Assembly: GCA_012931725.1 (NCBI GenBank)
Contig: CM022945.1
Span: 19,392,580-19,456,579 of the forward strand
Direction of reading: 5' to 3'
Length of the DNA stretch: 64,000 bases
From: Litsea cubeba
Lineage: Eukaryota > Streptophyta > Magnoliopsida > Laurales > Lauraceae
The notes under the pieces are model-generated. The model was not told where the DNA came from and ran no database searches. It was given only the letters and a program-made list of their open reading frames with translations. The position numbers and the translations under genes were made by a program. Position 1 is the first letter of the stretch, and each line of letters starts with the position of its first letter. Positions 11,425 through 26,400 of this stretch are shown here, in pieces.

Positions 11425-14400
11425 TCATAAGTTCTTTATGGACATGTAGGCAGCAGCATGTATGTCATAGCACTCTGCATCCCATGAGAAGTCCTTTGAC
11501 ATCCCATCTTTAATCTTTCGAATCCATCTAGATGGGTCATTCTTCTGCAGAAGTTCACCCAAGTTCAATTTCCTTAACTGAAGCTATGCATGGGAAGAAA
11601 GCAAAATGTAGCAGGATATTCCACACACATGCGTGCACTCATGCCCACACCCAGACATGCATGCCTACCCAGACCCACATCCACACACATGCCCATACCC
11701 ACACCCACCCCCTCACCCACAAATACAAAGGCAGAAGGTGCCAAATGTCTAAAAGTTTTCAAGACCAGCTACATGCTTAGGAATAGTCCAGCCTGTGGGC
11801 CCCACCTTCGGGGATCGAAGGGTCTTCTATCTATGACCTATCTGTGTTCAAATAAATAAATAAATAGGAACCATCTGATCAAGAAATGTATTATTTTGAG
11901 CAAATCATAATTTTCAAAATCCTAGCTGTTAGTTAAAGTGGGTTTTGAGTGCCAAAATCACATGATCAATTGAAGGCCCTACAAATCTCAGATGAGTGTC
12001 AAATTTAGTTCAGTGCTAATTGCCTAAGTCACCGTAAGCTACAAACAGTCTGGTAATTCCTGAAGATCTCTGCATATCTACTTCCAGGTTTAATGTTTAA
12101 ACTTGACAATGTGCTGCTGTAAAAATGTTGTTTTTATTGTTGCAAATGATTAAAAAAATGTGATAATGGGCATATCCTAATGCACCATACAACAATCTAA
12201 ATGCCTAAGGATAAAATATTGAGAGGATGGATGGATTCGTTAGCTCTCCTCTCATGGATCCATGTTGGGAGAACAATCCAAACAAGATTCAAATCAATAG
12301 CTGGAAACAAAATTTTCATCACTTGCAAGTTAAAGTATCTGTGAAAAGAGAAAAACAAATGCAAAAGAAAACATACAATTTGATCTAGAGCTTGGCTTAG
12401 GGATACATTTGCAAAGGCAGAGATGATGTACTGTGATAAGTTTGTGCTCCCAAAATCATGCTCCACAGCGTGCCTGCTAAAAGTCATTGGCACAAAATAA
12501 GCCTTTTCAACTATTCATTTTTTATTAGTGAGATTCTGCAAATCAAAGTTACCTAAATCCTTCATCATTCAAGGTTATTGAAACTGGAGCAGCTCCATAC
12601 TTCATAGCCTTGAGCTGCATTTTTTGAAGGGAAATAAGATCATGTACAATGGGAGAAAATAAAAATATTAGAAGTATCAAATTCTGTAAACATTACCTAT
12701 AAAGCATTACTGGCCTCCACTGAAATTTATCTCTCACATTGGATTTTGATTAGCATTTCAGTGCCCGCAACCCCCCCATCCCCGCAACAACAAAAAGGCC
12801 CATTTCGATGACGAAAAATCTTCATTTTCAAAATGCTTGTTCTAAACCATAGACAGCCCGATGTAGGCAACAAACTTGTTTTGTGGTATAATGCTTTTTT
12901 ACCATAGTGCCCTTTCGCTATGTTGGCCGGGGCTTCTTTGTAATACTCTTTCCTTTCTTAATACATTTTCTTTGTTGCCTATCAAAACAAAAAAAAAAAT
13001 GTAGGCAACAAACTCGACCAGAATTCTAGACAAGCCCACCTTGTTCCCATTGTCCCTCGACTAGTGTAACTGTTACAATATTTTTGGATGGTTGTTGTGA
13101 TCTTACAAATAGGCATATATAATCCTCCACATTAGTGTTTAATCCTTTGTGATTGACATCACAAGGATAGTTTCCTTCTTTGCAGATAACAAATCTCCAC
13201 CCAGACTCTACTATATATACATGATGATTTTGTCTCATTCAAAAGGCTTCCTCAATATTACTTGATTTTTCTTTTTGTTTACAACCACCTCTCTACCTCT
13301 TTGGAAGCCCCCACCACCAGGTTTGGGGTAATCCGAAGAGCACAAACATTGTCATCTGATTTGTGACAGGAGGGAAAATGTGAGGAGAAACTTCCACTTT
13401 AATGAGATTCAACATTTAGAGTCAACTCTCATGTTTCTTTTCAGCACATTAGTAGGTCTTTCAAGGGGATGACGGGCATTTTAGCAAAGCAAGGGGTCAA
13501 TCATTCATGTAATTTAAGTGCTGCTATAGTGTAGTTTTGGCGGGCATATGGTATCTCTCTCTTATACCAGCAATCCTATATTTAGATGTTTTGAGGATAC
13601 GTGGTTGTACCCACTTTTCATATTAATATATCTCGTTGTTACCATTTTCAAAAAATAAAAATAAATAAAAAAGAGGAACTTCTCAGGTCCAAGTGGTTTC
13701 AGAAACATCAATGAAGCTGGGTTCCCCCCTGCCATGTTGGCAGGGGATGCATGAAGCATGAAATTTTGATCCCTTTCCTCTTCAGATAGAAGGTAGCAAT
13801 GCTAACGATGGGCTGTATTAGTCCTTAGAAAATTGGACTTTGGCTAGACAAGATGGATTTATTATTTGGTCTTGACTTGTCTTTCTACCATGTATCACAT
13901 GTGGCTAATTTCAAGGCAGACACTTCAGCAAAGGGCAGTGTAATGTTTGATGATATTATGTTTGGAATTTTGGTCCCAGTTTTTATTTCTTTGCTGATGA
14001 TGGCCTCTTGTCAATTCAGGTATTGGTCTCCCTTGTATCTTCCCCTTGTTTCCTCTGTTATCCTTTTTTCCCCTTTTTCCTTTTTAATTAAAATTTCTCT
14101 TTACCCTTCATAAACAAAAAAACATACCGGTACTTGTAGAAGTGGATCATGAAAGGAGGGACACAGGATGATGTCTGAGCCTGCAAGAACTAGATGTGAT
14201 AGTGCTTCATTGTATTTGTTTACAAATCTTACATTTTCATCCTGCAGTCACAGCAAATAGCCAAATACCATTAATTTATTAGGATATTAAAGAAACATGA
14301 AAGAAAGGATCCTTACACATTTATAAGTATTTTATAGATCAGTTCATCTGGGCCAAGAATTCAATACAGGTGGGCCCCATCTTCCAATGATCCTTCTGTT

Positions 14401-17400
14401 CACTTGAGGGGCCTACTGAGGATAAGGTAGCCAGCAGTTTCATATTTTTCTGTATCTTGGTGTGCCAAATAGGGATTGTCACAAATTCTTATTTTTCAGT
14501 TTTTTTTCTTTTTTTCAACTTAGGCATCTGTTTGCAAGCCCTTAGTCTGATGGGTACAATCTAGTTGGGGTGCTCTTTGCAGCAATATCCATCCAAGTAG
14601 GACTCCACCAGCATGAATGATATGGATCATTGAATGATGGGATACCAAAATGTAATGCATCACAACTTGACTTCAGGAAACTGCATATTCTTTATCAATG
14701 ATGGTGTACATGGACAGCATATATGTATATATTGCAAACCAGGAAAATACTGAAAATGATAATTTTGAAGCCTACTCACTTAATGAGAACCTATTCACAT
14801 ATATAAACATTCCCTAAGGCTTGATATCTGAAATTCATTCACCTTATGACTATTTCACAGGGATGCTATCTGTCAAATAAAAAATACGCACTTATTTTTT
14901 TTTTATTTTTTTTAATGACCAAAGGTCATAAACTCACTTATTTCCTACTTTTCTAATGGAGGAAACCATGGAGGCTCTTATGGACAGTCCACACTGATTC
15001 CAGAATAAAAACCACTCGGACCGAATGAACTATAAACATGGGTACCTATAAAACAACTGAAAATCATTATAAACAAATGAAAATAGAATTATAGTCTCTA
15101 TTTTTAAGGTTTTTTTATTTTTTATTTTTGTATTTTTTAAGTATTGGGTGTAAGGTGGGTGCGACCTGAGCCAACTCAGATGACTCGATCCAACTTGACC
15201 CGACTCAAGGATTATGAATTGCCCCCAAAGTATGATTTTAAAACGTTGATTCGAGAACTCAGCACATTTCCACACAGTACACACACAGAAACAAGAAGAA
15301 GAAAGAAAGAAAAAAGGAAAGTCATTTACCTTGACTTCTTCTTGAAATGATTCCAGTGCAGAATCAATTTGACTGTGCCCCATGAATACAAACTGAAATG
15401 ATATTTGAAATGGTTAGGCCCATTAAATCTGAAGATGCATTTAACAAAACTTCTTTTTGGGATGATATGAAAGATGACTAACCTGAGCTCCCTTCCTCAA
15501 AGCAAGCCAAACAGCTGCCTTCAGATTCTCCAGGTCAACATCCGAAACTTCAGAATAGATGCAACCAACCTGTCAAGTTGCACCAATGGAATTAGTAGTC
15601 TGCTGCCAGCATCACAATTATAGGCAGAAAGAACAAAACAGTGTAAGCGGATAAATAAAATGTCAATAAATAATCAAGTAAAAGGAGGTAGGGACCCTTG
15701 CCAGGGGTGGCACAAAATGGTTTCAGGCTTCAACCCAGAAGATATTTCAAGTAGGAACAAAGCAGATGTGTCCCTGGCTGTAGCTCAATTGGTTAGGGAT
15801 GTGTGCGCATTTGAGAGTGAGCGAGTACGAGTGATTCATGTAGCCAAAAAGATAAAAGAAACAATTTTGGATAAAAGAAACAAAGCAGAGGGGTGGTATA
15901 CTATCAGCAAAATAGAGCAAAACAAGGTATGGAACTGGCGTGGGCTGGAACAATGAAGGTCCCGGCCTCAGCCCACATGAAATAAAGTAGATAATTGTAT
16001 ATATTACCAAGTAGATGGTTGCAATCTAGAAACACAACCCAAAAGAACCATATGTACAAATTTTAAAGTGCACGCTAAGCCACACATGAAGCTTGTGAAA
16101 TCTGAATACAGCCCCCAGCAAAAGATCATCCTCCTTCAGGAGTATATATAAAACTGCAATTAACTGTTGCTCTTCTTACAAAACCACTCTGGGAAAACCA
16201 GTTAAAATTTGACCAAGTTTATGGTGTTCTATTCTTTTTCCATTTTGATTTTTGAGAACAATAGAACCAGTTTCTGTTGATAATTATAGAAATTAAAAAA
16301 AAATACTTTTCAGTAGTTTAAATATCACCTCAAAAAGATCACTGACAACATCTTACTTGCTTCTATCATGTCTTGAATAATATTCACATTCGTTACATGA
16401 AGGACATAATTAGAATATACTGAAATAATATCTTAATGCATCACTTACAACATTTTATTTGTAACTGTAAAAAATTTTGTTCCAAAGGAGAACCAAAAAA
16501 GGAAAACATAAACAACCACCAAACCCAAAAAAAAAAAAAAAAATCCTAGATAATGCAAAATAAACTAAACATGAACGGAAATAGAAGAGTGAGAGACTCC
16601 CTCCTTAGCATCACTTACAACAATGGAAGAACCATTTCCAGAGAACCCAAGTTGCTTCCTCAATGCAGCTTTGCAAACAGCTTTCCCATTAATATCATCC
16701 ACAGAATACTTTGCTGGAAGGAATTTGTCTTTGGAAGGATCCCATACAGTATCATCAAACCCGTAAGGAGTAACCAACAACTTTTCCCTAAAGCAAATGA
16801 AAGGACCGAAAGAAACATGTGTTGTTTTTAAAATAACCACGATTATCAATGAAACATCTCATTTGGTGGGCATTTAAATCTATTATAAATAAGCAAGTCT
16901 CTAGAAACACATTCAAAAAAATGGCATAGGCAATGTCACCCACCTGTGAATGGCTAATGTTGATTCCAACCCATGGCTAAAACTGCGAATTATCCTATCT
17001 TTAGAATGAATGGCTGACACCACCATTACTTTATTTGAGTAGACGACTCCACCCTGCATACATAAAACACAATAAGAACATACACTTGTACAGTATATCA
17101 CCACCCATTTTCATTCATAGCTACTTAAAAAGTTGTCCATTTTTCTAGATGCGGCAAATTAATGCCCAAGCCACATGAATTAAGGATGTTTAAAATTTAA
17201 AAGTATGGAAAGGTGTATAAAGAGCTTGCAGATATTCACTTCACATAATAATGATAATGATTTGTTCATCATTGATCATTATTATGTAGGCTGATCATGA
17301 TTTGTTCATCATGATAATGACTTGCCCTGATAAAGGAGGGTTTGATAGGTAAGTTGATAGCCAGCGTAAAACTTTTGTCACAACCCAAACATGAATTCTA

Positions 17401-20400
17401 AGAAAACAACATTCCGTGCGAAAAAACAGAGAAATGGAGTTCATGTAGCTGACTGCAACATAATTGGGACAAGCTTTGACCGATGATGAATGATCAAGAT
17501 TTGTTCATTTCTGAAATTCTCCTCAGTAAGAATTCAAAGCTCAAGAATGGTTTGGGTGAAATTATATACCTTCAAAACATTGACAAGATGTGTCTTAATA
17601 TTATCTTGCAGACGATCAGGACGGTGAAGCCGAGGAGGATCCAATCCACACAGTGCTAATTTATCTGGATGTTCTAAACACTAAAGTAATAAAGATCTCA
17701 TTAGTTTTTAAAATATAAAATAAAAACAAAAATTGTACCAAAATTAAGTAGGCTTCCACCAAAAATCAAATAAATGAACAGCTTACCTGAGAACTGAACC
17801 CATGACATGAGAACAGTATTCTTGTCCCTCCCAGTCCCTATGAGAAGATTGTTTTGAGAGACAATTAGATAAGGCTAAGTTGATGATGATGATGAATCAA
17901 TCTTTATTAAAAACTGGAAAACTGATCAAAGGAAAGAAAAGCTGTACCCAGAAGAGAAGATAGCTATTTGTATAGTAGTCCATTGGACTATCTTTTTACA
18001 TTGCTTACAATTTAAATGGATTAAAAATTCTACATGTCCAGTGCTCCACCAAATGTTTTTTTTTTTTTTTACTTTTTAACTTCTTACAAGGTCACATGAG
18101 GTGCTAAATTCAGCGACATGATGCACAAGGCGATAGCAAGATTTGTTGGGATCTATATGCAGGTCAAGGGATCAAATTCACAACAACAAATGAAAAATAT
18201 GTAGAAGCTCCAAAGGTGAATTATTTATGTCAAAACTCTAAATATTTACATATAACTCCATATATATGAAACAGGAACCAAAATCATGAGCAATATGCTA
18301 AAAATAAATTTCTTTCTCATTTAATTTGAGATATCATTATAAATACCTTGTTGAGGGTATAGAAATAAAAATTTACATTTCCATATTGATGTTTCTTTCT
18401 TGATTGGAAGGGGAATAATATGCATCAGTGGGCTGGGATCCTCCAATATGTTCAAAACAATAAATAGATGAATCCCTAAGGCTGGAAATATAAAACGTTT
18501 CCTTTGCATGTAGCATCATAGGTTTTCAGATACCATGAATGTGCTTCATAGATCTAACTGATCAGTTATAGAAAAACAATATAACATAGGAAATAAGAAG
18601 TGATATCAAATTACGTAATTGATGAAAATGGGAGAACCAAGTTGCACCTGATTAACAAACATATCCCAAAACAGTGGCCCAATTATGGCTGTTTGCCAAT
18701 TATGTATATGCAAAACATCTGGCTGCTTTCCAGATTTTACTATATAGTCCAAGGAAGCACGGGAGAAATAGGAAAACCTGAAAGGAATTGAACAGGATCC
18801 CATTAAAAAGTAAAGTGAAACTTTCAATTTATACAAAAATTATGAATAGATCATTGGTCCTTTCAAAAAGAAGAAACAACACTGGTTATCAATGCATGGA
18901 AAAAATGGACACAAATAAAAACTATTCCCATTTTGTGAAAAAATGAAGTATAATCAAATGATAGTTGGCAACGTTTATATTAAATCAGATCTGATAATAA
19001 GTTCGCATTCATGGTAATGAATGCAACCAGTTGGTTGAAGATCCACCGACCAGATGTCACCAGATTAACCATTCTTTTATGCTTTTAATAGTAATAGAAG
19101 GCTTCAATCACATCATTTTCCCTTCATGGGTAATTAAGCTCATGCATATGAAAGAGTATAAGCTAATGACAAGAGTACCATGGAAAAACAGATATGATTG
19201 GATGGTGTCCCGATTCAAATGATTATTTCAAATAGGATTTTTAAGCATCAGGTTTTAGAAACCCTTTTCTAGTCTATTATGAATCATTTTAGCCAAATAG
19301 CTACCCAAACTGGTGAAAGTCTGTCCAGATTATAATTAGTGCAACGTATGAAGAAGAATTAGGTCAAAAGTGATTGATTTAACCTTCATTAGAGAGGGAA
19401 CAGTTCACTACTTCTATTGGTAGGTGCTGGAAAGATACAAGAATGAGAAGGCATGACAGACTGCTTCTCACCTGATCCATTTTAGTGAAAAGGAGATTTC
19501 ATACCCAGAAAGATAAGAAAACACAGTAGCAGATTATCTACTGAAACCAGATACAAAATCTATCATGAACATAGGATCCCATTGGGGATAATCGGACAGA
19601 GATCTGAAAGAACATATTTCTAATGCATATTAATGAATTTGACAAAGCCTAGCATTCCTATCAACAAATGAAAATACAAAAAGTTCCATCAATCGTTTTC
19701 AACATCGATAAGTTAATAGATATATGAAATCCCACATCGACCAGATTGAAACAGTTGGATAGGTGGTGTACAGGAGCTTCCTTAAGTATGTTTCAAACCA
19801 GTAACTAGTTAATTTTCATCTGCACCTATTGTGTTAGCATGCCAAGGGAACACAGTCAACAAGCTGAATGATAATTCATGCTTATTCAGAATTTATGACG
19901 AACTGAGGTGAGAACATAATTGAAGGCTAGCTAGTCGGACCAAAGATGAGTAAACTAACCTTTCAAAGTCATCTGGGTAACCATATATCCTGTCGCGGTT
20001 GAAAAAAGACGAATGATGTAGAGGTTCAATAAATGTAACTCCGATGCCGCACACGACACTAGATAAATGATAACATATTACTCAGAAAAAAGAAAATATT
20101 ATCATACAAAGATATCTAAATTATTTTCGGTCATTTTTAACTTTCTTTTTCCTAATTTCAGGACACATCCTAAGCATGCAATGTTGATAATTTGGATTCA
20201 AAGAGAACAAAAGAAACACTGAACCTTCTTTCCTTGTAACGTTAATAACTTCAAATCTATTCAACTATTTACAAATCCATCATATATGATAATTGATAAG
20301 TCAAATTGTCAATGATATTCATCATATGATAGCATCAGTATCAGCCTTATTTGTCATTGTACAAATGCCGCTTTGGATGGAAAATGGATGATTATGAATA

Positions 20401-23400
20401 GATACTAATATATATATATATATATATTTTAAATCCTATGGTTATGACTTGACCCCTTAAACGATTTCTGGTAAGGTTTCAATCTTTAGAATAATTCCAT
20501 AAAGGGGTATTTTGTTAAACATTCTATAAAACATTAGGCAGGAACAGATGACCAATATAGAACTGAAAAGATAAAAAAAAAAAAAACACACACACACACA
20601 AGAAATAAACAAAGTAACATCCAACCATACAGCTTGCTCATGTCCAGGAACTAGATAAAAAAAATCTCACCCAGTCCAAATTCTATTTCCATGCCAGTGA
20701 TTACTGAAATAAGAATGAACCTCAGCTTTAACTTCTCGAAATGCTTGCACTTTACCTAGGTCAAGGCTTGAGTACCTGTTTAAACAGGGAAGTCCTCCAA
20801 GTCAGTGTAGAAACAAAAGTTATGAACTGTATATGGGCAAAACTGAAAACATTTAATGCAATGATTTTAACTCGACTTGTATTTATTATGCCTAGATAGA
20901 AAATCAACATGTACAGTTTTGTCAGAAACTATTTTGAAGCCAAGAACCACAATTTTAGGTATATGAAATTTTCTCAACCTCAGCATCAGAATAGTACTTC
21001 GATCCATGCAAATTTTGGTTTCTAACAGGGAAGGCTGAAAATTGGTAAAATTAATTTTCAATTTTTGCACCATTTTTCCAACACAAAGCACCATAGCATT
21101 CAGGCAGAATATTCAAACTTATTGCAAATCCAAATTCACAATAAACAAAAGAATATTCCTTATCTATTGACCCATTCACCAAAAAGCATCCACTCCTTTT
21201 TTTTACAAGATTAGAACAAAAATTGAAATTTACATGAAAAAGAAAAGTTAAACAATAAGAAAGCTATATTCAAAGCCTGAGGATGCTTGGTGTTAGATGA
21301 TAATCATAATGAGCACGTTTTTTAACACTGATTCCCGCAGGAAAAAAAAGATTCTCCTTTTCCGCAAACTGCCACTTTTCTGTGGTTTTTCCACACGGAA
21401 AGAGGGAAAAAAAATGAAATATCTATACTTGTGTCCACAGGAAATCATTTACACATTGTTATATATTCCATGTAACACAAAAGTGCCCTACATATCCACC
21501 ATCTATGTCCTTTGGCTCTATACAAGCAAGTCCCCCAAGAGCTAAACTACTTCATTCTTTCCTATTCCATAGCAAGAACACCAACGCCCCCTACCCCACC
21601 CAAAAAAAGAATCCATCTATAATTCCTCAACTCTTAGAGTCTCAGGCTGCTAAAGCCTTGCTCCTTTCTAGAAATTATCTAGCATTCGTCAACTCTCATG
21701 TATTCTGTTGAGGCCTGGCCCAAGACTGGATCAGGGCCCACTGATGCTTGTAAGAGATGGGCACAGTAAATAACAAACCGGTCCATGCTGCCTCTATTCC
21801 AGCCGAAAAAACATATGTTAAAGTGTAAACTTGTATGATAATAGACTCAGCCCACTTGTATGATAATAGGCCCAGCCCACCTATATATATGGGATCTAGT
21901 CAGAAGATAACTACGTATATACTAGGATGTCTTTCCATTCTTAGAGATCTAATTAGATCTTGATTCCATGATTTGTAGTGATTTGTAGCCTAAACTTAGG
22001 CAATGTAAAGTCTATATATAAGAAGAGAAATCCAAGAAGATGGATCATCGAATGAGAATACATTTTCACAGAATTCACTTCTCTCTCTCTCTCTCGTTTA
22101 AGTATTCTTTCAATATGCCTGTAACTGACATGGTATCAGAGCCTGAGGTCTAGAGTTCGAAACCACGCAGGGCAGAAATGCCCCATGCCGCGTTGTGTGT
22201 TTGTGCGGGCGCAAAATGCGCAGGGCAAAAAGGCCCCATGCCGTGTTATAGTCTTGTGCGGGCGTGTGCTTCGGATCCGGGTGGTGTCCCGCTTTTGATG
22301 TTTTTATTAAATTCTGGTTTAATTAATGATAATAAAGTTTCTTTTCAGGATGTTTCTTTTAATTGTGATAGTTGCAAGATGGGGAAAGGGAAAACCCTTC
22401 CTTTTCCTCTTCATGATTCTTTAGCAATGAAATGTTTTGATATTGTTCATAGTGATGTGTGGGGTATTGCACCTGTTATCTCTCATTCTCATTATAAATA
22501 CTTTGTTACATTCATTGATGATTATAGTCGTTTTACTTGGATTTATTTTTTGCATGGTAAGTCTGATGTTTTCTCGGTTTTTAAAGTTTTCTCATCTTAT
22601 GTTGAAAATCAATTTTCCACCACCATTAAAATTCTTCGGTCTGATTCAGGAGGGGAGTATGTTTCTAAGGACTTCCAAACATTTTTGCAATCCAAAGGCA
22701 TTATCTCTCAGCGATCTTGTCCTTACACCCCTCAACAAAATGGTGTGTCTGAACGGAAAAACAGACATCTCTTGGATATTGCTCGATCACTTTTGTTAGC
22801 ATCTTCTGTTCCAACTAGGTTTTGGCCTGAAGCTCTCTCAACCGCTGTGCATGTCATAAATCGGCTAACTTCATCTAAATTAGACAATCAGACACCGTTT
22901 TATAGACTTTTTCAAAAGAATCCACTCTATGATCATCTTCGTCCTTTTGGGTGTGTTTGCTTTGTGCTTCTTCCTCCCACTGAGCGCACTAAGTTAACAG
23001 CTCAATCCTCCATCTGTGCTTTTCTTGGTTATGCTCTTAATCAAAAAGGCTATATCTGTTATGATTCAAAAGCCAACAGAATTCGAGTATCTCGCAATGT
23101 CGTGTTTTTTGAAAAACAATATTTTTTTCAGAGACATGGTGATTCGAATGACTCAGTCTCGTTCTCCTTTTTACCATCATTTTCAGATACAATGCCTTCA
23201 CCTGTTACTCGTTTCAAGCCGAATTTTGTGTATAAACGACGGAATGTTACAGGTGTTCCTGCCTCTGGGTCTCTCGCTACGCCTACCCTGACTACAACTG
23301 ATCCTGAACCTGATCCACCTCCGGAGCCTTCTGCACCTGATCCACCTCCGGAGCCTTCTGCTCCTGATCCTGCATCTAATCCAACCCCGGAGCCTCTTGC

Positions 23401-26400
23401 TCTTCGCCGATCTATTCGCCACACAAAACCACCTGATCGATATGGATTTACTCATGCTTCTTTATTAACCACTTTGTCTTCTATTTCTATCCCTAACTCG
23501 TACTCTCAGGCAGTGCAGCATGATTGTTGGATAAAGGCTATGCAGGAAGAAATTACGGCTCTTCAAACAAATCATACATGGGACATTGTTACCTGTCCTT
23601 CATCTGTCAAACCCATTGGATGCAAGTGGGTATACTCAGTGAAATTGAAGTCTGATGGATCCTTGGATCGCTATAAAGCCCGTCTAGTTGCACTTGGAAA
23701 CAGGCAGGAGTATGGTATAGACTATGAGGAGACTTTTGCTCCGGTGGCCAAAATGACAACTGTCCGTACAGTTCTCGCAATAGCTGCCTCTCAGTCATGG
23801 CCACTATACCAGATGGATGTGAAGAATGCATTTCTTCATGGGGATCTTAAAGAAGAAGTGTACATGCGTCTCCCTAATGGCATTCCTTCTTCTTCCAAGA
23901 CCGATGTCGCTCGTTTAAGACGCTCCTTATATGGCCTTAAACAAGCACCCCGAGCCTGGTTCGACAAGTTCCGAACCACTCTCCTTCAGCTTTCTTTTAT
24001 ACAGAGCCCGTATGATCCTTCGATGTTCACACTTCATTCATCCCGAGGATCCACAATTCTCCTTGTGTATGTAGATGATATCATTATTACTGGCCCTCAC
24101 AGTGATATGATTCGACAAATACAGGCCTCTCTGCAAGATAAGTTTCACATGAAGGATTTGGGACCTTTAAATTATTTCTTGGGTTTGGAAGTTCATCAAT
24201 CAAAGAAAGGCTTGTTTCTTCATCAGCACAAATATGCTACTGACCTAGTACATCTCGCCGATCTCGGTGATTCTAGCCCAGTCGACACCCCATTGGAAGT
24301 AAATGCCAAGCTTCGGCAACAAGACGGCGATCTCCTTCCTGATCCTACATTCTATCGTCGTTTGGTTGGTAGCCTTGTTTACCTAACCATTACTCGACCA
24401 CATCTCTCTTATGCTGTTAATCTGGTCAGTCAGTTTATGACAGCCCCGCGGCATCATCATTTGGTGGCAGTCAAACGGATTATTCGATATATCCTTGGTA
24501 CCTCTACCCGCGGCTTATTTTTTCCAGTTGGCACACCACTTACTCTCACTGCTTATTCTGACGCGGATTGGGCCGGCTGTCCGGACACACGCCGCTCTAC
24601 CACAGGATGGTGTGTTTACTTGGGAGACGCCTTGATATCCTGGAAATGTAAAAAGCAAGATAAAGTTTCCAAATCTTCCACGGAATCAGAATACCGGGCC
24701 ATGTCTTCCGCTTGTTCTGAGATCCTATGGCTCCGTGGTTTGCTCTCAGAGCTTGGATTCTCCCAAACTCAATCGACTCCTCTTCATGCTGACAACACAA
24801 GTGCCATTCGAATCGCTGAAAATCCTGTGTTTCATGAGCGGACCAAGCATATCGAAGTGGACTGTCACTTCATTCGGGACGAGTATGATCGCAAAGTCAT
24901 TTCTCTTCCTCATATTTCCACTGAGTTCCAGCTTGCTGATATCTTTACCAAAGGTCTTCCACGGCCGCGGCATGAATTCCTGGTTCGCAAATTGTTGCTG
25001 GTTGATTCTCCGCATCAATTTGAGGGGGGGTGTTAAAGTGTAAACTTGTATGATAATAGACTCAGCCCACTTGTATGATAATAGGCCCAGCCCACCTATA
25101 TATATGGGATCTAGTCAGAAGATAACTACGTATATACTAGGATGTCTTTCCATTCTTAGAGATCTAATTAGATCTTGATTCCATGATTTGTAGTGATTTG
25201 TAGCCTAAACTTAGGCAATGTAAAGTCTATATATAAGAAGAGAAATCCAAGAAGATGGATCATCGAATGAGAATACATTTTCACAGAATTCACTTCTCTC
25301 TCTCTCGTTTAAGTATTCTTTCAATATGCCTGTAACTGACAACATACACTACACAGTACACACACATAGGTGTGCATTATCATTTGCACATTGTTATATA
25401 TTCCATAAGCAAAAACAAGATAAGAACAGTAAAGAGAGTCGAACTTTCAGTATACTTGGGTAAAATAACTTCAACCAAGTTGCCCTTTCTTTGCAGCGCA
25501 CGTGATAATCCTGTAACATATGATGCCAAAGATCCAACCGAAACCACTGGTGCCATTTCAGTGCAAATGTGCACAATGTGAAATCCTTTTCTGCAGTCAA
25601 GAGATTCAGATCATGAGTGCAATATTGGTTAAAAATAATGACAGGTTGACATGTATAAAAATGCCATGGGGAAAAAGGAAACATAAATGGACTTCCCTCC
25701 AACAGGGTTGAAAAATGGTGTGCCAGGAAATGTATTAGACCACCTTTTATTACTAAGACAGAAGAATCAATCTACAAGGATTCTCATGAGTCTTACAGCA
25801 CAGCAAAATCATTGATTTCAGATGTTCCAACGAAGAGCAAGGTAGCTATTAAGGAAGTGATGAATTGTTTGAGGATGGCGTTGTCGAACATTAACGGAGG
25901 AAGTTAACAACATTCAAAAAAGTGTCACGATATATGCAGATTGGCAAAGATGGGCAAAGAAATTCTAGCTGGGTTGTAAATTCTAATAAATTGCAGGAAA
26001 AAATGCTTGGTTGTAGTGCTTAGAGAGTCCAAGGAGAAGAAGAGTGATACACAGAAAGAAAGTTGATGATGATGAAGATTTCCAAAAAGCTATTGATGAA
26101 AAAATTGAAAAGAAAAGGGCATATCAGATTTAGAGAAAAAAACTTAAGAATTTTTTTATCAGTAAGGTTTAGAAAAGTTTAATAAAGTTAGTAAAAAGTA
26201 GTCAAGGAAGATGGCCAAGTATGTATCTGATGTCTGAAATTAGCATATTTACTAGGAACTAAGGGGGAGGACATCTATAAGGTTTTGCCAACATCAAAGG
26301 AAGGAGAATCAAAGAACTTGATCATGTAAGGCACATTAAAGATGAAAAATGAAAGGGTTCTTGGTCAAGAAGGATGAGGATAAAGATAGATGATGTATGC

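Larger units (their letters stand above)
21816..25341 (+). mobile_element. Ty1/copia retrotransposon lacking gag and protease
   Basis: 5' LTR 21816-22130 and 3' LTR 25031-25341, both TG...CA. They differ only by four bases in a (CT)n run. Target duplication ACATA at 21811-21815 and 25342-25346. The primer binding site TGGTATCAGAGC, complementary to initiator tRNA-Met, starts directly after the 5' LTR (22131). A G-rich polypurine tract abuts the 3' LTR (25022-25030). The internal region is 2.9 kb, with pol but no gag or protease. It lies in SS5 intron 7, antisense to the gene and about 115 bases from exon 7. The near-identical LTRs mean a recent insertion. Confidence 0.97.

Noticed and set aside
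11532..11859. His/Thr/Pro-rich open frames on both strands
   Set aside because: Produced by the CCCACA minisatellite in an intron.
15770..15850. Functional tRNA gene
   Set aside because: Only box A is good; no cloverleaf closes, and flanking repeats with an A-rich tail indicate a SINE.
22437..23455. Several shorter open frames overlapping the copia pol on both strands
   Set aside because: They are shadows of the 952-residue pol frame.
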